Below, in pieces: positions 54,416 through 64,000 of a stretch of DNA of 64,000 nucleotides. The position numbers were made by a program, and so were the translations under genes. The notes under the pieces are model-generated. The model was not told where the DNA came from and searched no databases. It worked only from the letters and a program-made list of their open reading frames with translations. Within the stretch, counting starts at the first letter, position 1; every line of letters starts with the position of its first letter. The stretch covers positions 3,802,001 to 3,866,000 of the forward strand of contig AP025689.1 of the NCBI GenBank assembly GCA_023168345.1, given 5' to 3'. This stretch comes from Lysinibacillus sp. PLM2. GTDB lineage: Bacteria; Bacillota; Bacilli; Bacillales_A; Planococcaceae.

Positions 54416-55072
54416 TTATTTGCCTCCTTCCACAGAGTTCTTCTTCGTAGGAAGGACTTCACCACGGTAAATCCATACTTTAACACCTAATTTACCATAA
54501 GTTGTGTCAGCTTCTGCATGAGCATAGTCGATGTCAGCACGAAGAGTATGAAGTGGAACAGTTCCTTCGCTATAGTGTTCAGCACGCGCGATATCAGCGC
54601 CACCTAAACGACCAGATACTTGTGTTTTAATTCCTTTTGCACCAGCACGGATTGTGCGTTGGATTGCTTGTTTTTGAGCACGGCGGAATGAAACGCGGTT
54701 CTCAAGTTGACGTGCGATATTTTCAGCTACTAAACGAGCATCAAGATCAGCTTTTTTAATTTCTACAATGTTAATGTGTACACGTTTACCAGTTGTATCG
54801 TTTAAGTATTTGCGTAAGTTTTCTACTTCTTGACCGCCTTTACCAATAACCATACCTGGTTTCGCTGTGTGAATTGTAATGTTTACGCGGTTTGCAGCGC
54901 GTTCGATCTCTACTTTAGAAACTGAAGCTTCTTTTAAAGCAGATTCGATATATTTACGAATTTTGATATCTTCATGAAGTAAAGTCGCATAGTCTTTTTC
55001 AGCGTACCATTTTGACTCCCAGTCACGAATAATACCAACTCGTAATCCTATTGGATGTACTTTTTGACCCAC
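54416..55072 (-). CDS. rpsC: 30S ribosomal protein S3
   Basis: 218 residues: [26 protein letters not shown] domain with [14 protein letters not shown], and the C-terminal [14 protein letters not shown]. Part of the mRNA entry helicase. Confidence 0.98.
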   Translation of the reverse strand: MGQKVHPIGLRVGIIRDWESKWYAEKDYATLLHEDIKIRKYIESALKEASVSKVEIERAANRVNITIHTAKPGMVIGKGGQEVENLRKYLNDTTGKRVHINIVEIKKADLDARLVAENIARQLENRVSFRRAQKQAIQRTIRAGAKGIKTQVSGRLGGADIARAEHYSEGTVPLHTLRADIDYAHAEADTTYGKLGVKVWIYRGEVLPTKKNSVEGGK

Positions 55073-55075
55073 GGA

Positions 55076-55420
55076 TTAACCCTCCTTCTTCTCAGATACC
55101 ACGATTGTAATGTGGCTTGTGCGTTTGTTAATTGCCGACGCACGACCTTGTGCGCGTGGACGGAAACGTTTTAATGTTGGACCTTCATCAACAAAGATTT
55201 CAGAAACAACTAAGTTATTTACATCTAATTCATAGTTATGTTCAGCGTTAGCAACTGCAGATTTCAACACTTTTTCAACGACTGGAGACGCCGCTTTTGG
55301 AGTATGACGTAAAATTGCAACTGCTTCACCAACTTGCTTACCTCGAATTAAGTCTACAACTAGACGTACTTTACGAGGAGCGATACGCACTGTGCGAGCG
55401 ATAGCTTTAGCTTGTGTCAT
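55076..55420 (-). CDS. rplV: 50S ribosomal protein L22
   Basis: 114 residues: [25 protein letters not shown] and the exit-tunnel loop [23 protein letters not shown]. 3 bases before rpsC. Confidence 0.98.
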   Translation of the reverse strand: MTQAKAIARTVRIAPRKVRLVVDLIRGKQVGEAVAILRHTPKAASPVVEKVLKSAVANAEHNYELDVNNLVVSEIFVDEGPTLKRFRPRAQGRASAINKRTSHITIVVSEKKEG

Positions 55421-55442
55421 TTGAAATTACCTCCTCTCAAAA

Positions 55443-55721
55443 TTAGCGTCTTGTTTTCTTGTCATCTGCACCATGACCTTTATAAGTACGAGTTGGTGCG
55501 AACTCGCCAAGTTTATGACCTACCATATCTTCTGTCACGTATACAGGTACATGTTTACGTCCATCGTATACAGCAATCGTTAATCCAACGAAATTTGGGA
55601 AGATAGTAGAACGGCGAGACCAAGTTTTAATAACTTGTTTTTTCTCAGAACCCTCTTGTGCTTCAACTTTTTTCATTAAGTGATCGTCGACAAAAGGTCC
55701 TTTTTTCAAGCTGCGACCCAT
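55443..55721 (-). CDS. rpsS: 30S ribosomal protein S19
   Basis: 92 residues: [42 protein letters not shown] and [19 protein letters not shown]. Confidence 0.98.
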   Translation of the reverse strand: MGRSLKKGPFVDDHLMKKVEAQEGSEKKQVIKTWSRRSTIFPNFVGLTIAVYDGRKHVPVYVTEDMVGHKLGEFAPTRTYKGHGADDKKTRR

Positions 55722-55781
55722 TTAGGAACCTCCCTCCGTGACTCCACCACGGCTCTAATATCGAACCGTAGTATCATCACT

Positions 55782-56612
55782 TTATTTTTTACGACTACGA
55801 ATAATTAACTTGCTAGTTCTATTCTTTTTCTTACGAGTTTTGTAACCAAGAGCCGGTTTGCCCCATGGTGTCATTGGAGATTTACGTCCGATTGGAGAAC
55901 GTCCTTCACCACCACCGTGTGGGTGATCATTAGGGTTCATTACAGAACCACGAACAGTTGGGCGTTTACCTAACCAACGAGTACGACCCGCTTTACCAAT
56001 GTGGATAAGTTCGTGTTGTTCATTACCAACTTGACCGATAGTTGCACGGCAAGTAGCTAATACTAAACGTACTTCACCAGATTGTAAACGAACGATTACA
56101 TATTTACCTTCACGACCAAGTACTTGTGCAGAAGTACCAGCAGAACGTACTAATTGTCCGCCTTTACCAGGTTTTAACTCGATGTTATGGATTGTTGTAC
56201 CCATTGGGATGTTAGCAAGTGGTAATGCATTACCTACTTTAATATCAGCATCTGGACCAGATACGATAGTTTGACCTACTTCTAACCCTTTTGGTGCTAA
56301 GATGTAAGTTTTTTCACCATCAGCATAGTTGATTAAAGCAATGTTTGCTGAGCGGTTTGGATCATATTCGATAGTGGCAACGCGTCCAGGAATGCCATCT
56401 TTCACACGTTTAAAGTCAATAATACGGTATTGACGTTTATGACCACCACCATGATGACGAACAGTAATTTTACCTTGGTTGTTACGACCAGCTTTGCGTT
56501 TTTTAGGAGCAAGTAAAGATTTTTCAGGTTTAGTTGCTGTAATTTCCGCAAAGTCAGATGACGTCATGTTACGACGACCATTTGAGGTTGGTTTATACTT
56601 TTTAATCGCCAT
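55782..56612 (-). CDS. rplB: 50S ribosomal protein L2
   Basis: 276 residues: [22 protein letters not shown] and [24 protein letters not shown] with the conserved His near the peptidyl-transferase centre. Confidence 0.99.
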   Translation of the reverse strand: MAIKKYKPTSNGRRNMTSSDFAEITATKPEKSLLAPKKRKAGRNNQGKITVRHHGGGHKRQYRIIDFKRVKDGIPGRVATIEYDPNRSANIALINYADGEKTYILAPKGLEVGQTIVSGPDADIKVGNALPLANIPMGTTIHNIELKPGKGGQLVRSAGTSAQVLGREGKYVIVRLQSGEVRLVLATCRATIGQVGNEQHELIHIGKAGRTRWLGKRPTVRGSVMNPNDHPHGGGEGRSPIGRKSPMTPWGKPALGYKTRKKKNRTSKLIIRSRKK

Positions 56613-56662
56613 GTGTTTTCCCTCCTTCTTTAATGTTCATTTAAATCCGTACGGACTATAAA

Positions 56663-56941
56663 TTAAAAGATTTCGATTTCTTTACTATCAGCAGTTAATT
56701 TAACGATCGCTTTACGACGTTTGTTAGTGTATCCACCGAATTTACCAACACGTTTGAATTTACCTTTGTAGTTCATGATGTTTACTTTTTCAACTTCTAC
56801 TCCAAAGATTTCTTCTACAGCGTCTTTTACTTCAGTTTTGTTTGCACGAACATCAACTTCGAAAGTATATTTTTTCTCAGCCATAAGCTCAGAAGAACGC
56901 TCAGTAATGACCGGACGTTTTAGTACATCACGTGCTTCCAT
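56663..56941 (-). CDS. rplW: 50S ribosomal protein L23
   Basis: 92 residues: [22 protein letters not shown] and [21 protein letters not shown]. Docking site for trigger factor and SRP at the tunnel exit. Its first base is shared with the rplD stop. Confidence 0.98.
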   Translation of the reverse strand: MEARDVLKRPVITERSSELMAEKKYTFEVDVRANKTEVKDAVEEIFGVEVEKVNIMNYKGKFKRVGKFGGYTNKRRKAIVKLTADSKEIEIF

Positions 56942-57564
56942 TATCCAAGCACCTCCTCAACTTTTTCTACTGCAGCTTTTGTAAATACAACTTTATCGTG
57001 ACCTAAAAGATCAAGAACGTTGATTCCATTAGCTGTTAAAACAGTTACACCAGGGATGTTACGAGCAGATAATGCTACGTTTTCATCTAATTCAGCAGTA
57101 ACGAATAAAGCTTTTTTGTCTAAGTTTAAGTTACCTAAGATTGCTTTGAAATCTTTTGTTTTTGGTGCATCTAATTGTAATGCATCAAGGACAAGTAGAT
57201 TTTGTTCTACAACTTTAGCTGATAAAGCAGATTTAAGAGCTAAGCGACGAACTTTCTTTGGTAATTTATAGCTATAGCTTCTTGGAGTTGGACCGAATAC
57301 AGTACCACCGCCACGCCATTGTGGAGAACGGATAGAACCTTGACGAGCACGACCAGTTCCTTTTTGACGCCATGGTTTACGACCACCACCAGCAACTTCA
57401 GAACGGTTTTTCACTTTATGATTACCTTGACGTAGAGAAGCGCGTTGAGCGATTACTGCGTCGAATAATACAGCTTCATTTGGCTCAATTCCGAAAACTG
57501 AGTCGTTTAATTCGATTTCACCAACTGAAGCACCTGTTTGACTAAGTACAGATACCTTTGTCAT
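56941..57564 (-). CDS. rplD: 50S ribosomal protein L4
   Basis: 207 residues: tunnel loop [37 protein letters not shown]. In E. coli L4 represses the S10 operon; whether it does here is not visible. Confidence 0.98.
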   Translation of the reverse strand: MTKVSVLSQTGASVGEIELNDSVFGIEPNEAVLFDAVIAQRASLRQGNHKVKNRSEVAGGGRKPWRQKGTGRARQGSIRSPQWRGGGTVFGPTPRSYSYKLPKKVRRLALKSALSAKVVEQNLLVLDALQLDAPKTKDFKAILGNLNLDKKALFVTAELDENVALSARNIPGVTVLTANGINVLDLLGHDKVVFTKAAVEKVEEVLG

Positions 57565-57590
57565 TCCTGTTTCCTCCTTTCTTAAAGAGA

Positions 57591-58220
57591 TTATTTAGAT
57601 TTTACAGCTGACTTCACTGTAACTAATGCTTTTTTAGAACCAGGAACATTACCTTTAACAAGTAGTAAGTTACGCTCTGCATCAACTTTAACGATTTCTA
57701 AGTTTTGGATTGTAACTACATTTCCACCCATTTGTCCAGGTAATTTCTTTTGTTTGAATACGCGGTTCGGAGCAACTGGCCCCATTGAACCAGGACGACG
57801 GTGATAACGAGAACCGTGAGCCATTGGTCCGCGAGATTGTCCGTGGCGTTTAATTACACCTTGGAAACCTTTACCTTTAGTAACTCCAGTTACGTCTACT
57901 ACATCGCCTTCAGCGAAAATTTCTACTTTGACTTCCTGACCAACTTCGTACTCAGCAACGTTTGCGTTACGGAATTCACGAATGAAGCGCTTAGGAGCAG
58001 TATTCGCTTTTGCTACGTGACCTTGTTCTGGTTTGTTTGAAAGCTTAACGCGCTTATCTTCAAAACCAATTTGGATTGCTTCGTAGCCATCAGTTTCAAC
58101 AGTTTTCTTTTGAAGAACAACATTTGGAGTAGCTTCGATAACTGTTACAGGGATTAAATCTCCGTTTTCAGCGAACACTTGAGTCATACCGATTTTTCTA
58201 CCTAAGATTCCTTTAGTCAT
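57591..58220 (-). CDS. rplC: 50S ribosomal protein L3
   Basis: 209 residues: [18 protein letters not shown] and [32 protein letters not shown], the loop reaching the peptidyl-transferase centre. Confidence 0.98.
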   Translation of the reverse strand: MTKGILGRKIGMTQVFAENGDLIPVTVIEATPNVVLQKKTVETDGYEAIQIGFEDKRVKLSNKPEQGHVAKANTAPKRFIREFRNANVAEYEVGQEVKVEIFAEGDVVDVTGVTKGKGFQGVIKRHGQSRGPMAHGSRYHRRPGSMGPVAPNRVFKQKKLPGQMGGNVVTIQNLEIVKVDAERNLLLVKGNVPGSKKALVTVKSAVKSK

Positions 58221-58268
58221 TTGTCACACCTCCTGTGATATTTAAAAAGTTTCTATTTGTTTTTACCA

Positions 58269-58734
<466 letters not shown>

Positions 58735-58907
58735 GGATTTTTGCTAAATTCTTTCTATTATTATGCTTCTATATTGTTTTTTAGCTAATCTTAACCTCAG
58801 TCGTTTTTCAGTATATAGAAGATGTCACATATAATCAATCGTTTTCCTTCAATTTTATACTGGTAATTTGAGTTAAGTTTCTTTGATTTATACAAATAAT
58901 AAAAATT

Positions 58908-58937
58908 GGCTTCCTCGTTTTATAAGGAAGCCAACTA
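58908..58937 (-). terminator. YuiF-like gene terminator
   Basis: TTGGCTTCCT / AGGAAGCCAA stem with a 9-base loop, at the stop of the upstream transporter gene; T/A-rich on the minus strand. Confidence 0.85.
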
Positions 58938-58939
58938 TT

Positions 58940-60256
58940 TTATAGTACAAACATGATTGCCATCCATCCAAAAATAATTAAAGGAATGTTATAGAAAATA
59001 AAGGTTGGTACACATGAGTCCCAAATATGATTATGCTGCCCATCTGCATTTAACCCAGAAGTCGGACCAAGTGTTGAGTCTGATGCTGGCGATCCAGCAT
59101 CTCCTAAGGCGCCGGCTGTTCCTATTAAAGCAATAATAGCTAAAGGACTTAAGTCTAACTCTAAAGACAATGGAACAAATATTGCTGCAATAATAGGGAT
59201 TGTTGCAAAGGACGATCCGATTCCCATCGTAACGACTAAACCGATAATAAGCATTAGCAGAACAGCTAAGCTTATATTCCCATTTAGAATTGCTAATGTA
59301 TTTTCAACAAGAGATTCTACATGGCCAGTTGCATTAATAACCGATGAGAATCCATTTGCAGAAATAATAACAAATCCGATAAATGCCATCATTCGCATTC
59401 CTTCTGATAGAATGACGTCCGCATCATTCCATTTTAGTGCACCTGTTACATACAACACTAATATTCCGGAAAGTGCAGCTATAATCATAGAATCTGTTGA
59501 GATTTGCACTAGTACTGCGACGACTAGCGCAAGAATTGTAAACAATATATTTCTAGCTTTTATTGTTACTTCAAATTTCTCTTCATTTACTTCATTATTA
59601 TTATACTTTCTTGGTTTGCGATAAACAAAAAACGCAAGAATTAATCCAACCACCATCCCGAGCGCTGGTAATGCCATCGCCTTTGGTATATCAGACATTT
59701 GAATTTCAAGTCCTGCAAGTCCTATTTGTTTAGCTACTAAATCTTGATAGATAAACCCAAATCCGTACGGTAGGAATATGTACGGTGTTATTAAACCGAA
59801 TGTTAAAATACACGCGATTAGACGACGATCTATTTCTAACATATTGAGAATTTTCAATATTGGTGGCACCAATAATGGAATAAATGCAATATGTATAGGT
59901 ATTAGGTTTTGAGAAAAGATAGCCATTAAAAATAAGAAGATGAAGATAAGTGCTTTCACTAATCCTTTCTTATTCGATTCTCCATTTTTATTGACTAGAC
60001 CTAAAATGTTATTTATTAAAAGTTCAGTAATACCCGTTTTAGAGATGGCTACTGCAAAGCTACCAAGTAAACCATAGCTAAGGGCGACTTCGGCTCCCTC
60101 ACCGAGACCTCCATTAAAGGCTTCTATAGTATCAGTTATTGATAACCCAGCTGCCAACCCACCTATTACACCGCCAATTACTAGCGAAATTACTACATTA
60201 ACTCGCATTAAACTTAAAACTAACATAACGACAACAGCTACAATAACTGCGTTCAT
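58940..60256 (-). CDS. NhaC-superfamily transporter (YuiF-like)
   Basis: 438 residues, about eleven to twelve hydrophobic helices. GDAGSPASDSTLGPTSGLNADGQHNHIWDSCVPTF and MGIGSSFATIPIIAAIFVPL mark the Na+/H+ antiporter-like family of B. subtilis YuiF, annotated as an amino-acid or cation transporter. The ATG at 60256 lies 6 bases after GGGTG. It occupies the position upstream of rpsJ where tuf often lies in other Bacillales. Substrate unknown. Confidence 0.8.
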   Translation of the reverse strand: MNAVIVAVVVMLVLSLMRVNVVISLVIGGVIGGLAAGLSITDTIEAFNGGLGEGAEVALSYGLLGSFAVAISKTGITELLINNILGLVNKNGESNKKGLVKALIFIFLFLMAIFSQNLIPIHIAFIPLLVPPILKILNMLEIDRRLIACILTFGLITPYIFLPYGFGFIYQDLVAKQIGLAGLEIQMSDIPKAMALPALGMVVGLILAFFVYRKPRKYNNNEVNEEKFEVTIKARNILFTILALVVAVLVQISTDSMIIAALSGILVLYVTGALKWNDADVILSEGMRMMAFIGFVIISANGFSSVINATGHVESLVENTLAILNGNISLAVLLMLIIGLVVTMGIGSSFATIPIIAAIFVPLSLELDLSPLAIIALIGTAGALGDAGSPASDSTLGPTSGLNADGQHNHIWDSCVPTFIFYNIPLIIFGWMAIMFVL

Positions 60257-60391
60257 AATTGCACCCACACTTTCATCTGCTAAATTGACAACGTGTTAAA
60301 GTGTAATTGGATTATTCTAAAAAGTCAATGGAAATAAAAATCGTTATAATCTTCGATACATTCGAAAAATTATAACGATTTTCTACTATTA

Positions 60392-62341
60392 TTATAATGA
60401 ACTTTTTACAACCCTTTTATAATATTGGATTGAAAGAATTGCAAAAATACCGTACAGCATAATATATAAGCCCATCGTTATTAATAATGGAGCAACTAAT
60501 TCCGTGCCAAATAACCACCAGCCTGATTTAACGGCAAAATAACTGTGTAATAAACCGATCGCTAATGGAACACCAAAATTAAAGGCTTGCTTCGCATAAA
60601 TTCCCTTTAAAATATCGTTTGTAGAAAAACCGATTTTACGTAGAATTTTGTAAGACTCTCTTTCATCCTCTGCTTCTGCCATTTGTTTAAAGTAAAGGAT
60701 ACTTCCTGTCGTTAGTAAGAAGGCTAATCCTAAAAAGGCTGTTACAAAAATGGTTAAGCCAAGTGAAGTAATATTACGTTTTCTTAGTTCTTCATAGGAT
60801 GAAGGTTGAACAAAACGTTTACCTGTTTCTTGAAATAGCTCTTCTGCTTGTTTTATATCTTGTTTATTTTTTAGATTAATACCAATTTGTGCTGTATGTT
60901 TCTCATTTGTACTATTTGACTGAATTTCCTCAAACTTTTCATCTGTTACCACTATAACCGGACTTCCAAATGTTATCTGCTCCGATAACATAAAGTCTTC
61001 ACGAATCTCTGTAATATACAAAGGTATCTCAGTTTCCCCTGCTTTTACTGTAATCTCTCTTTCGGCTTTAAGCGGTAATATCTCAGATAGGACGGTAGCA
61101 TAGCTAGTAATGAACGCTTCATTATTTTTTAACGTTACGTTCGGTTCTATTTGCTGTAAATTACTCAAAGGCAAAACGGTTGTAAGTGATTCCCCCGTAA
61201 ATACAAGATTATCATCTTCCAACTTCTCTGGAAGTAAATCTTTAATATTCAGTGTTACTTCGGATATTTCATAGCTATCTTTATCAAATTCAATCCCTGC
61301 AAGTTGTAGCTGATCCATAAACTCAGTTCCCTGATTATTCAATAAAATATAGTCATACGGAGAAGATTGTCTAGCATTCGTTCCTGAGGAATAATATGCA
61401 ATATAGGATAAACTCATAATCCCTACAGCTAAACCTGTAAGGAGTGTAATTAAAGTAAGAGACTTCGAATTCCCTTTCATTCGATGCATAATAGGTGTTA
61501 CTGCTAATACATCCGTTACCTTTAAATGTCCTTTTTTATTTGCGCGTATCGCATTCATAATTAGTGAAACTGAGTAACGGAAAAATAGAAATGTTCCTAT
61601 TATAGTGGATGCCATTATAATAAGCATCTGTAAAAATAGGTTTTTAACTGTCCCTGTATCCTCAAGATCGAATAAAACGGTTGATTCGTAATATCCATAG
61701 GCGACTAGTAATAATCCTAATAGTCCCATGATTGCTTGGAAAATGCTAAAACGTTTTATGCGTTCGTCTGCTTGTTTTGCTGCACTGAACAAGGATAATA
61801 AAGAAACTCGTCGAACCATCCATATGAGCTGAAGTATAATAACTACTAAAAGAATAGCGAAAATAACTACTGACTGTTTAAGTGCTTCATTGGAAAATGT
61901 TAATTGAATCACCATATCAATTTCGAGCAACTTCATTAATATCATGGCAAATAAACGTGAGCTTAAAAAGCCTATTAGCATCCCTATACCGACAGCAAAT
62001 ACAAATAGTACAATATTTTCAAGTGCAATCAAACGAACTACTAAGCTCTTTGTCATTCCAATTAGCTGATATAATCCAATTTCTTTATTTCTTCTTTTCA
62101 TAAAGAGTTGGTTTGCGTATAGTACAAACAATGTAATGATTACATATAATATATAGCTTGCAGCTCCAAAACCTGCAGAAGCTGTTCCACTTCGTTCTAA
62201 TGCTTCAATGACACTCGGATTGTATTGTAGTGTAGTAAAGGAGAAACAAAGTGTCACACTAAAAATAAGTGCAAAGAAATATAAATAATATTGCTTAAGA
62301 TTCTTTCGCATACTTCGAATAACTAAGCGACTAAGCGTCAT
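60392..62341 (-). CDS. BceB-type ABC transporter permease
   Basis: A 649-residue FtsX/BceB permease. A first helix and three-helix bundle lie in residues 15-270, a large extracellular domain of about 200 residues lies near 305-515, and further helices are at the C-terminus. This ten-helix plan is that of bacitracin/antimicrobial-peptide detoxification modules, where the outer domain senses the drug. The ATG at 62341 (GGCGGTG upstream) overlaps the ATPase stop by 11 bases. Confidence 0.88.
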   Translation of the reverse strand: MTLSRLVIRSMRKNLKQYYLYFFALIFSVTLCFSFTTLQYNPSVIEALERSGTASAGFGAASYILYVIITLFVLYANQLFMKRRNKEIGLYQLIGMTKSLVVRLIALENIVLFVFAVGIGMLIGFLSSRLFAMILMKLLEIDMVIQLTFSNEALKQSVVIFAILLVVIILQLIWMVRRVSLLSLFSAAKQADERIKRFSIFQAIMGLLGLLLVAYGYYESTVLFDLEDTGTVKNLFLQMLIIMASTIIGTFLFFRYSVSLIMNAIRANKKGHLKVTDVLAVTPIMHRMKGNSKSLTLITLLTGLAVGIMSLSYIAYYSSGTNARQSSPYDYILLNNQGTEFMDQLQLAGIEFDKDSYEISEVTLNIKDLLPEKLEDDNLVFTGESLTTVLPLSNLQQIEPNVTLKNNEAFITSYATVLSEILPLKAEREITVKAGETEIPLYITEIREDFMLSEQITFGSPVIVVTDEKFEEIQSNSTNEKHTAQIGINLKNKQDIKQAEELFQETGKRFVQPSSYEELRKRNITSLGLTIFVTAFLGLAFLLTTGSILYFKQMAEAEDERESYKILRKIGFSTNDILKGIYAKQAFNFGVPLAIGLLHSYFAVKSGWWLFGTELVAPLLITMGLYIMLYGIFAILSIQYYKRVVKSSL

Positions 62342-63092
62342 AGCCGTCACCGCCTAGTACACTTTGAGTATTGATAATCTGTTGGAAAAATTGTTGTCTA
62401 GTTTTATCCCCTCTATAAACTTCTGTATAGATTGCGCCATCTTTTAAAAATAAGACTCGTGAACAGAAGCTCGCAGCTACAGAGTCATGGGTAACCATCA
62501 TGATTGTCGCAGATTTTTGTTGATTTATTTTTTCTAAGTTCGTTAACAATGCTGTTGCTGATTTGGAATCCAATGCTCCAGTTGGCTCGTCTGCAAATAC
62601 TAACGCAGGATTTGTAATTAATGCACGAGCCGCAGAAGTCCTTTGCTTTTGTCCACCTGATATTTCATTTGGATATTTATTTAAAATATCTGCAATTCCT
62701 AAAATTTCAACCAACTCTTTTAATCGGTTTTCTGCTGCTACTTTCGGCAACCTACTAATAGAAAATGGAAGTAAGATATTCTCTTTTACTGTAAGTGTGT
62801 CGAGAAGATTATAATCCTGAAATATAAAACCAAGCTGCTCTCGTCGGAATCTAGCTAAATCTTTTTCTTTCATGCCACTTAAACTTTGCCCGCTGATTTC
62901 TACAACTCCCTCAGTAGGATGATCGATTGAACATAAGACATTTAATAGTGTTGTTTTACCAGAACCTGATGGCCCCATAATTCCTACAAACTCACCCTTA
63001 CTAACTTCTATATCAATTCCCTTCAACACTTCCTGTGCTGTAGATTTCTTGCCATATATTTTTCTAATTTTTCTACCAACTAATACAGACAT
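62331..63092 (-). CDS. BceA-type ABC transporter ATPase
   Basis: 253 residues. [15 protein letters not shown]-loop [14 protein letters not shown], signature [16 protein letters not shown], Walker [14 protein letters not shown] and switch His MVTHD. The MacB/LolD-like branch that serves BceB permeases. The ATG at 63092 follows GGTGG; the longer frame adds ten residues without a site. It works with the downstream permease and the upstream kinase. Confidence 0.93.
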   Translation of the reverse strand: MSVLVGRKIRKIYGKKSTAQEVLKGIDIEVSKGEFVGIMGPSGSGKTTLLNVLCSIDHPTEGVVEISGQSLSGMKEKDLARFRREQLGFIFQDYNLLDTLTVKENILLPFSISRLPKVAAENRLKELVEILGIADILNKYPNEISGGQKQRTSAARALITNPALVFADEPTGALDSKSATALLTNLEKINQQKSATIMMVTHDSVAASFCSRVLFLKDGAIYTEVYRGDKTRQQFFQQIINTQSVLGGDGYDA

Positions 63093-63190
63093 TTGTTCCA
63101 CCCTTTCTTTATCTGTATCCATTGTATATGTATAGCATTCTCTTTACCTCCGTTTAACATGACAAAAATAAATGGTAGGTGACAATTTTG

Positions 63191-64000
63191 TCATCTACCG
63201 ATAATGTTTTGATATTCATTTTGCATTGGGAACCTTAAAGTGAATGTGGAGCCTTTATGTAACATTGAGTTAACAAATATCCCTATCCCTAATTTTTCCG
63301 CTGCATTTTGCGCTAAATAAAGACCCATCCCTGAAGATTGGACCGATTCTCGACCAATTGTTCCGGTATATGATTTTTGGAAAACTCGAGGAATATCCTC
63401 TGGGCTAATACCTATCCCATTATCCTCGAAATGTAGAAGTACATGTCCTGTATCGTCTATTTCCGTGAAAATATTAATTTCACTGTTTTTATGACTATAT
63501 TTAATGGCATTTGAAAGGATTTGTCGCACAATAAAAGATAACCATTTTCTATCGGAAATAACTTCCTGATCTAATGCATCTGTTTGAAAACCAATTCCTT
63601 TTTCCATACACCATGTCTGAAACTCCCGAATCTCTTTGAAAATAATAGCCTTTAAAACGACCTTTTCTAATCGATTATCTTTTTCTATAGAAGCAAGTCT
63701 CGTATGATGTAGCTGTTGGTCTAATAATAAATGCGCTCTCATCCACTCATTTTCAAGTCTATTTCGAAGTTTTACATCTTCCACCTGTTCAATCATCAAG
63801 TTCATTGCAGTCAGTGGGGTTTTCATTTCGTGAACCCAAGCAAGCTGACCTTCCGTGTCCTCTAAATGTTTAACTTTCAAATGATTTATGAGAGCCTCAT
63901 TCCGTTGAATGATTTTTTGAAATTCCTCAAAATATTTTTTTTGAAAAGGGGAAAGTGTAGTATTCTCCGAATTTAATGTTTCTCTTACATTCGATAAATT
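63191..64000 (-). CDS. BceS-type sensor histidine kinase (5' end outside the window)
   Basis: The frame is open through the window edge; 269 C-terminal residues are visible. WVHEMKTPLTAMNLMIEQ carries the phospho-acceptor His, followed by N-box RQILSNAIKYSHKNSEI, G1 FEDNGIGISPEDI, and G2 SSGMGLYLAQ. These intramembrane-sensing kinases take their signal from the BceAB transporter. The membrane part and the response-regulator gene are expected beyond position 64000. Confidence 0.9.
   Translation of the reverse strand, partial: NLSNVRETLNSENTTLSPFQKKYFEEFQKIIQRNEALINHLKVKHLEDTEGQLAWVHEMKTPLTAMNLMIEQVEDVKLRNRLENEWMRAHLLLDQQLHHTRLASIEKDNRLEKVVLKAIIFKEIREFQTWCMEKGIGFQTDALDQEVISDRKWLSFIVRQILSNAIKYSHKNSEINIFTEIDDTGHVLLHFEDNGIGISPEDIPRVFQKSYTGTIGRESVQSSGMGLYLAQNAAEKLGIGIFVNSMLHKGSTFTLRFPMQNEYQNIIGR

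Overview
The window is low-GC DNA from an endospore-forming member of the Bacillales. Gene content and order resemble Bacillus subtilis (cwlD-salA-gerD-kbaA, sigW-rsiW, cdaA-cdaR-glmM, S10-spc-alpha ribosomal cluster, ecfA1A2T-truA-rplM-rpsI). A Lysinibacillus/Solibacillus-type relative is a guess from overall style, not something the sequence proves.

Positions 1-7436 form an accessory island on the downstream side of glmS, the classical attTn7 position. It holds a small DUF7695-like gene, a ~166 bp element with inverted terminal repeats next to a cadA stub, a CadC-controlled cadmium locus (cadC, and a methyltransferase-cadD operon), a lone PemK/MazF-like protein, a small zinc-ribbon gene, and a scrambled Tn7-like targeting module. 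In that module a tnsC-start/tnsD-end remnant faces away from a tnsC-end/tnsD-start block.

Positions 7437-16363 are core genes on the minus strand: glmS with its glmS ribozyme leader, a PfpI/DJ-1 protein, glmM-cdaR-cdaA (amino-sugar and c-di-AMP synthesis), sigW-rsiW with a SigW-type autoregulatory promoter, and arginase. Positions 16496-22600 hold a minus-strand rRNA operon (16S, 23S, 5S, tandem promoters) followed by five tRNAs (Asn, Glu, Val, Tyr, Gln).

Positions 22663-39247 mix sporulation/germination genes (a degenerate deacetylase-like gene, kbaA, gerD, salA, cwlD) with a heterodimeric ABC exporter operon, a nitrilase-family/GNAT pair, a zinc-efflux pair (czrA-like and a CDF transporter), a sugar dehydrogenase lipoprotein, an NhaC antiporter, a truncated response regulator and an aldehyde dehydrogenase.

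Positions 39363-58730 are the ribosomal cluster, all on the minus strand, from rpsJ to rpsI. It includes secY, adk, infA, rpoA, the energy-coupling module of ECF vitamin transporters, and truA. The normal map gene between adk and infA is a decayed pseudogene. The rplQ-ecfA1 gap carries a leader with two mutually exclusive hairpin options. Positions 58908-64000 hold a YuiF-like transporter and a Bce-type antibiotic-sensing module (permease, ATPase, and a histidine kinase cut by the window edge).
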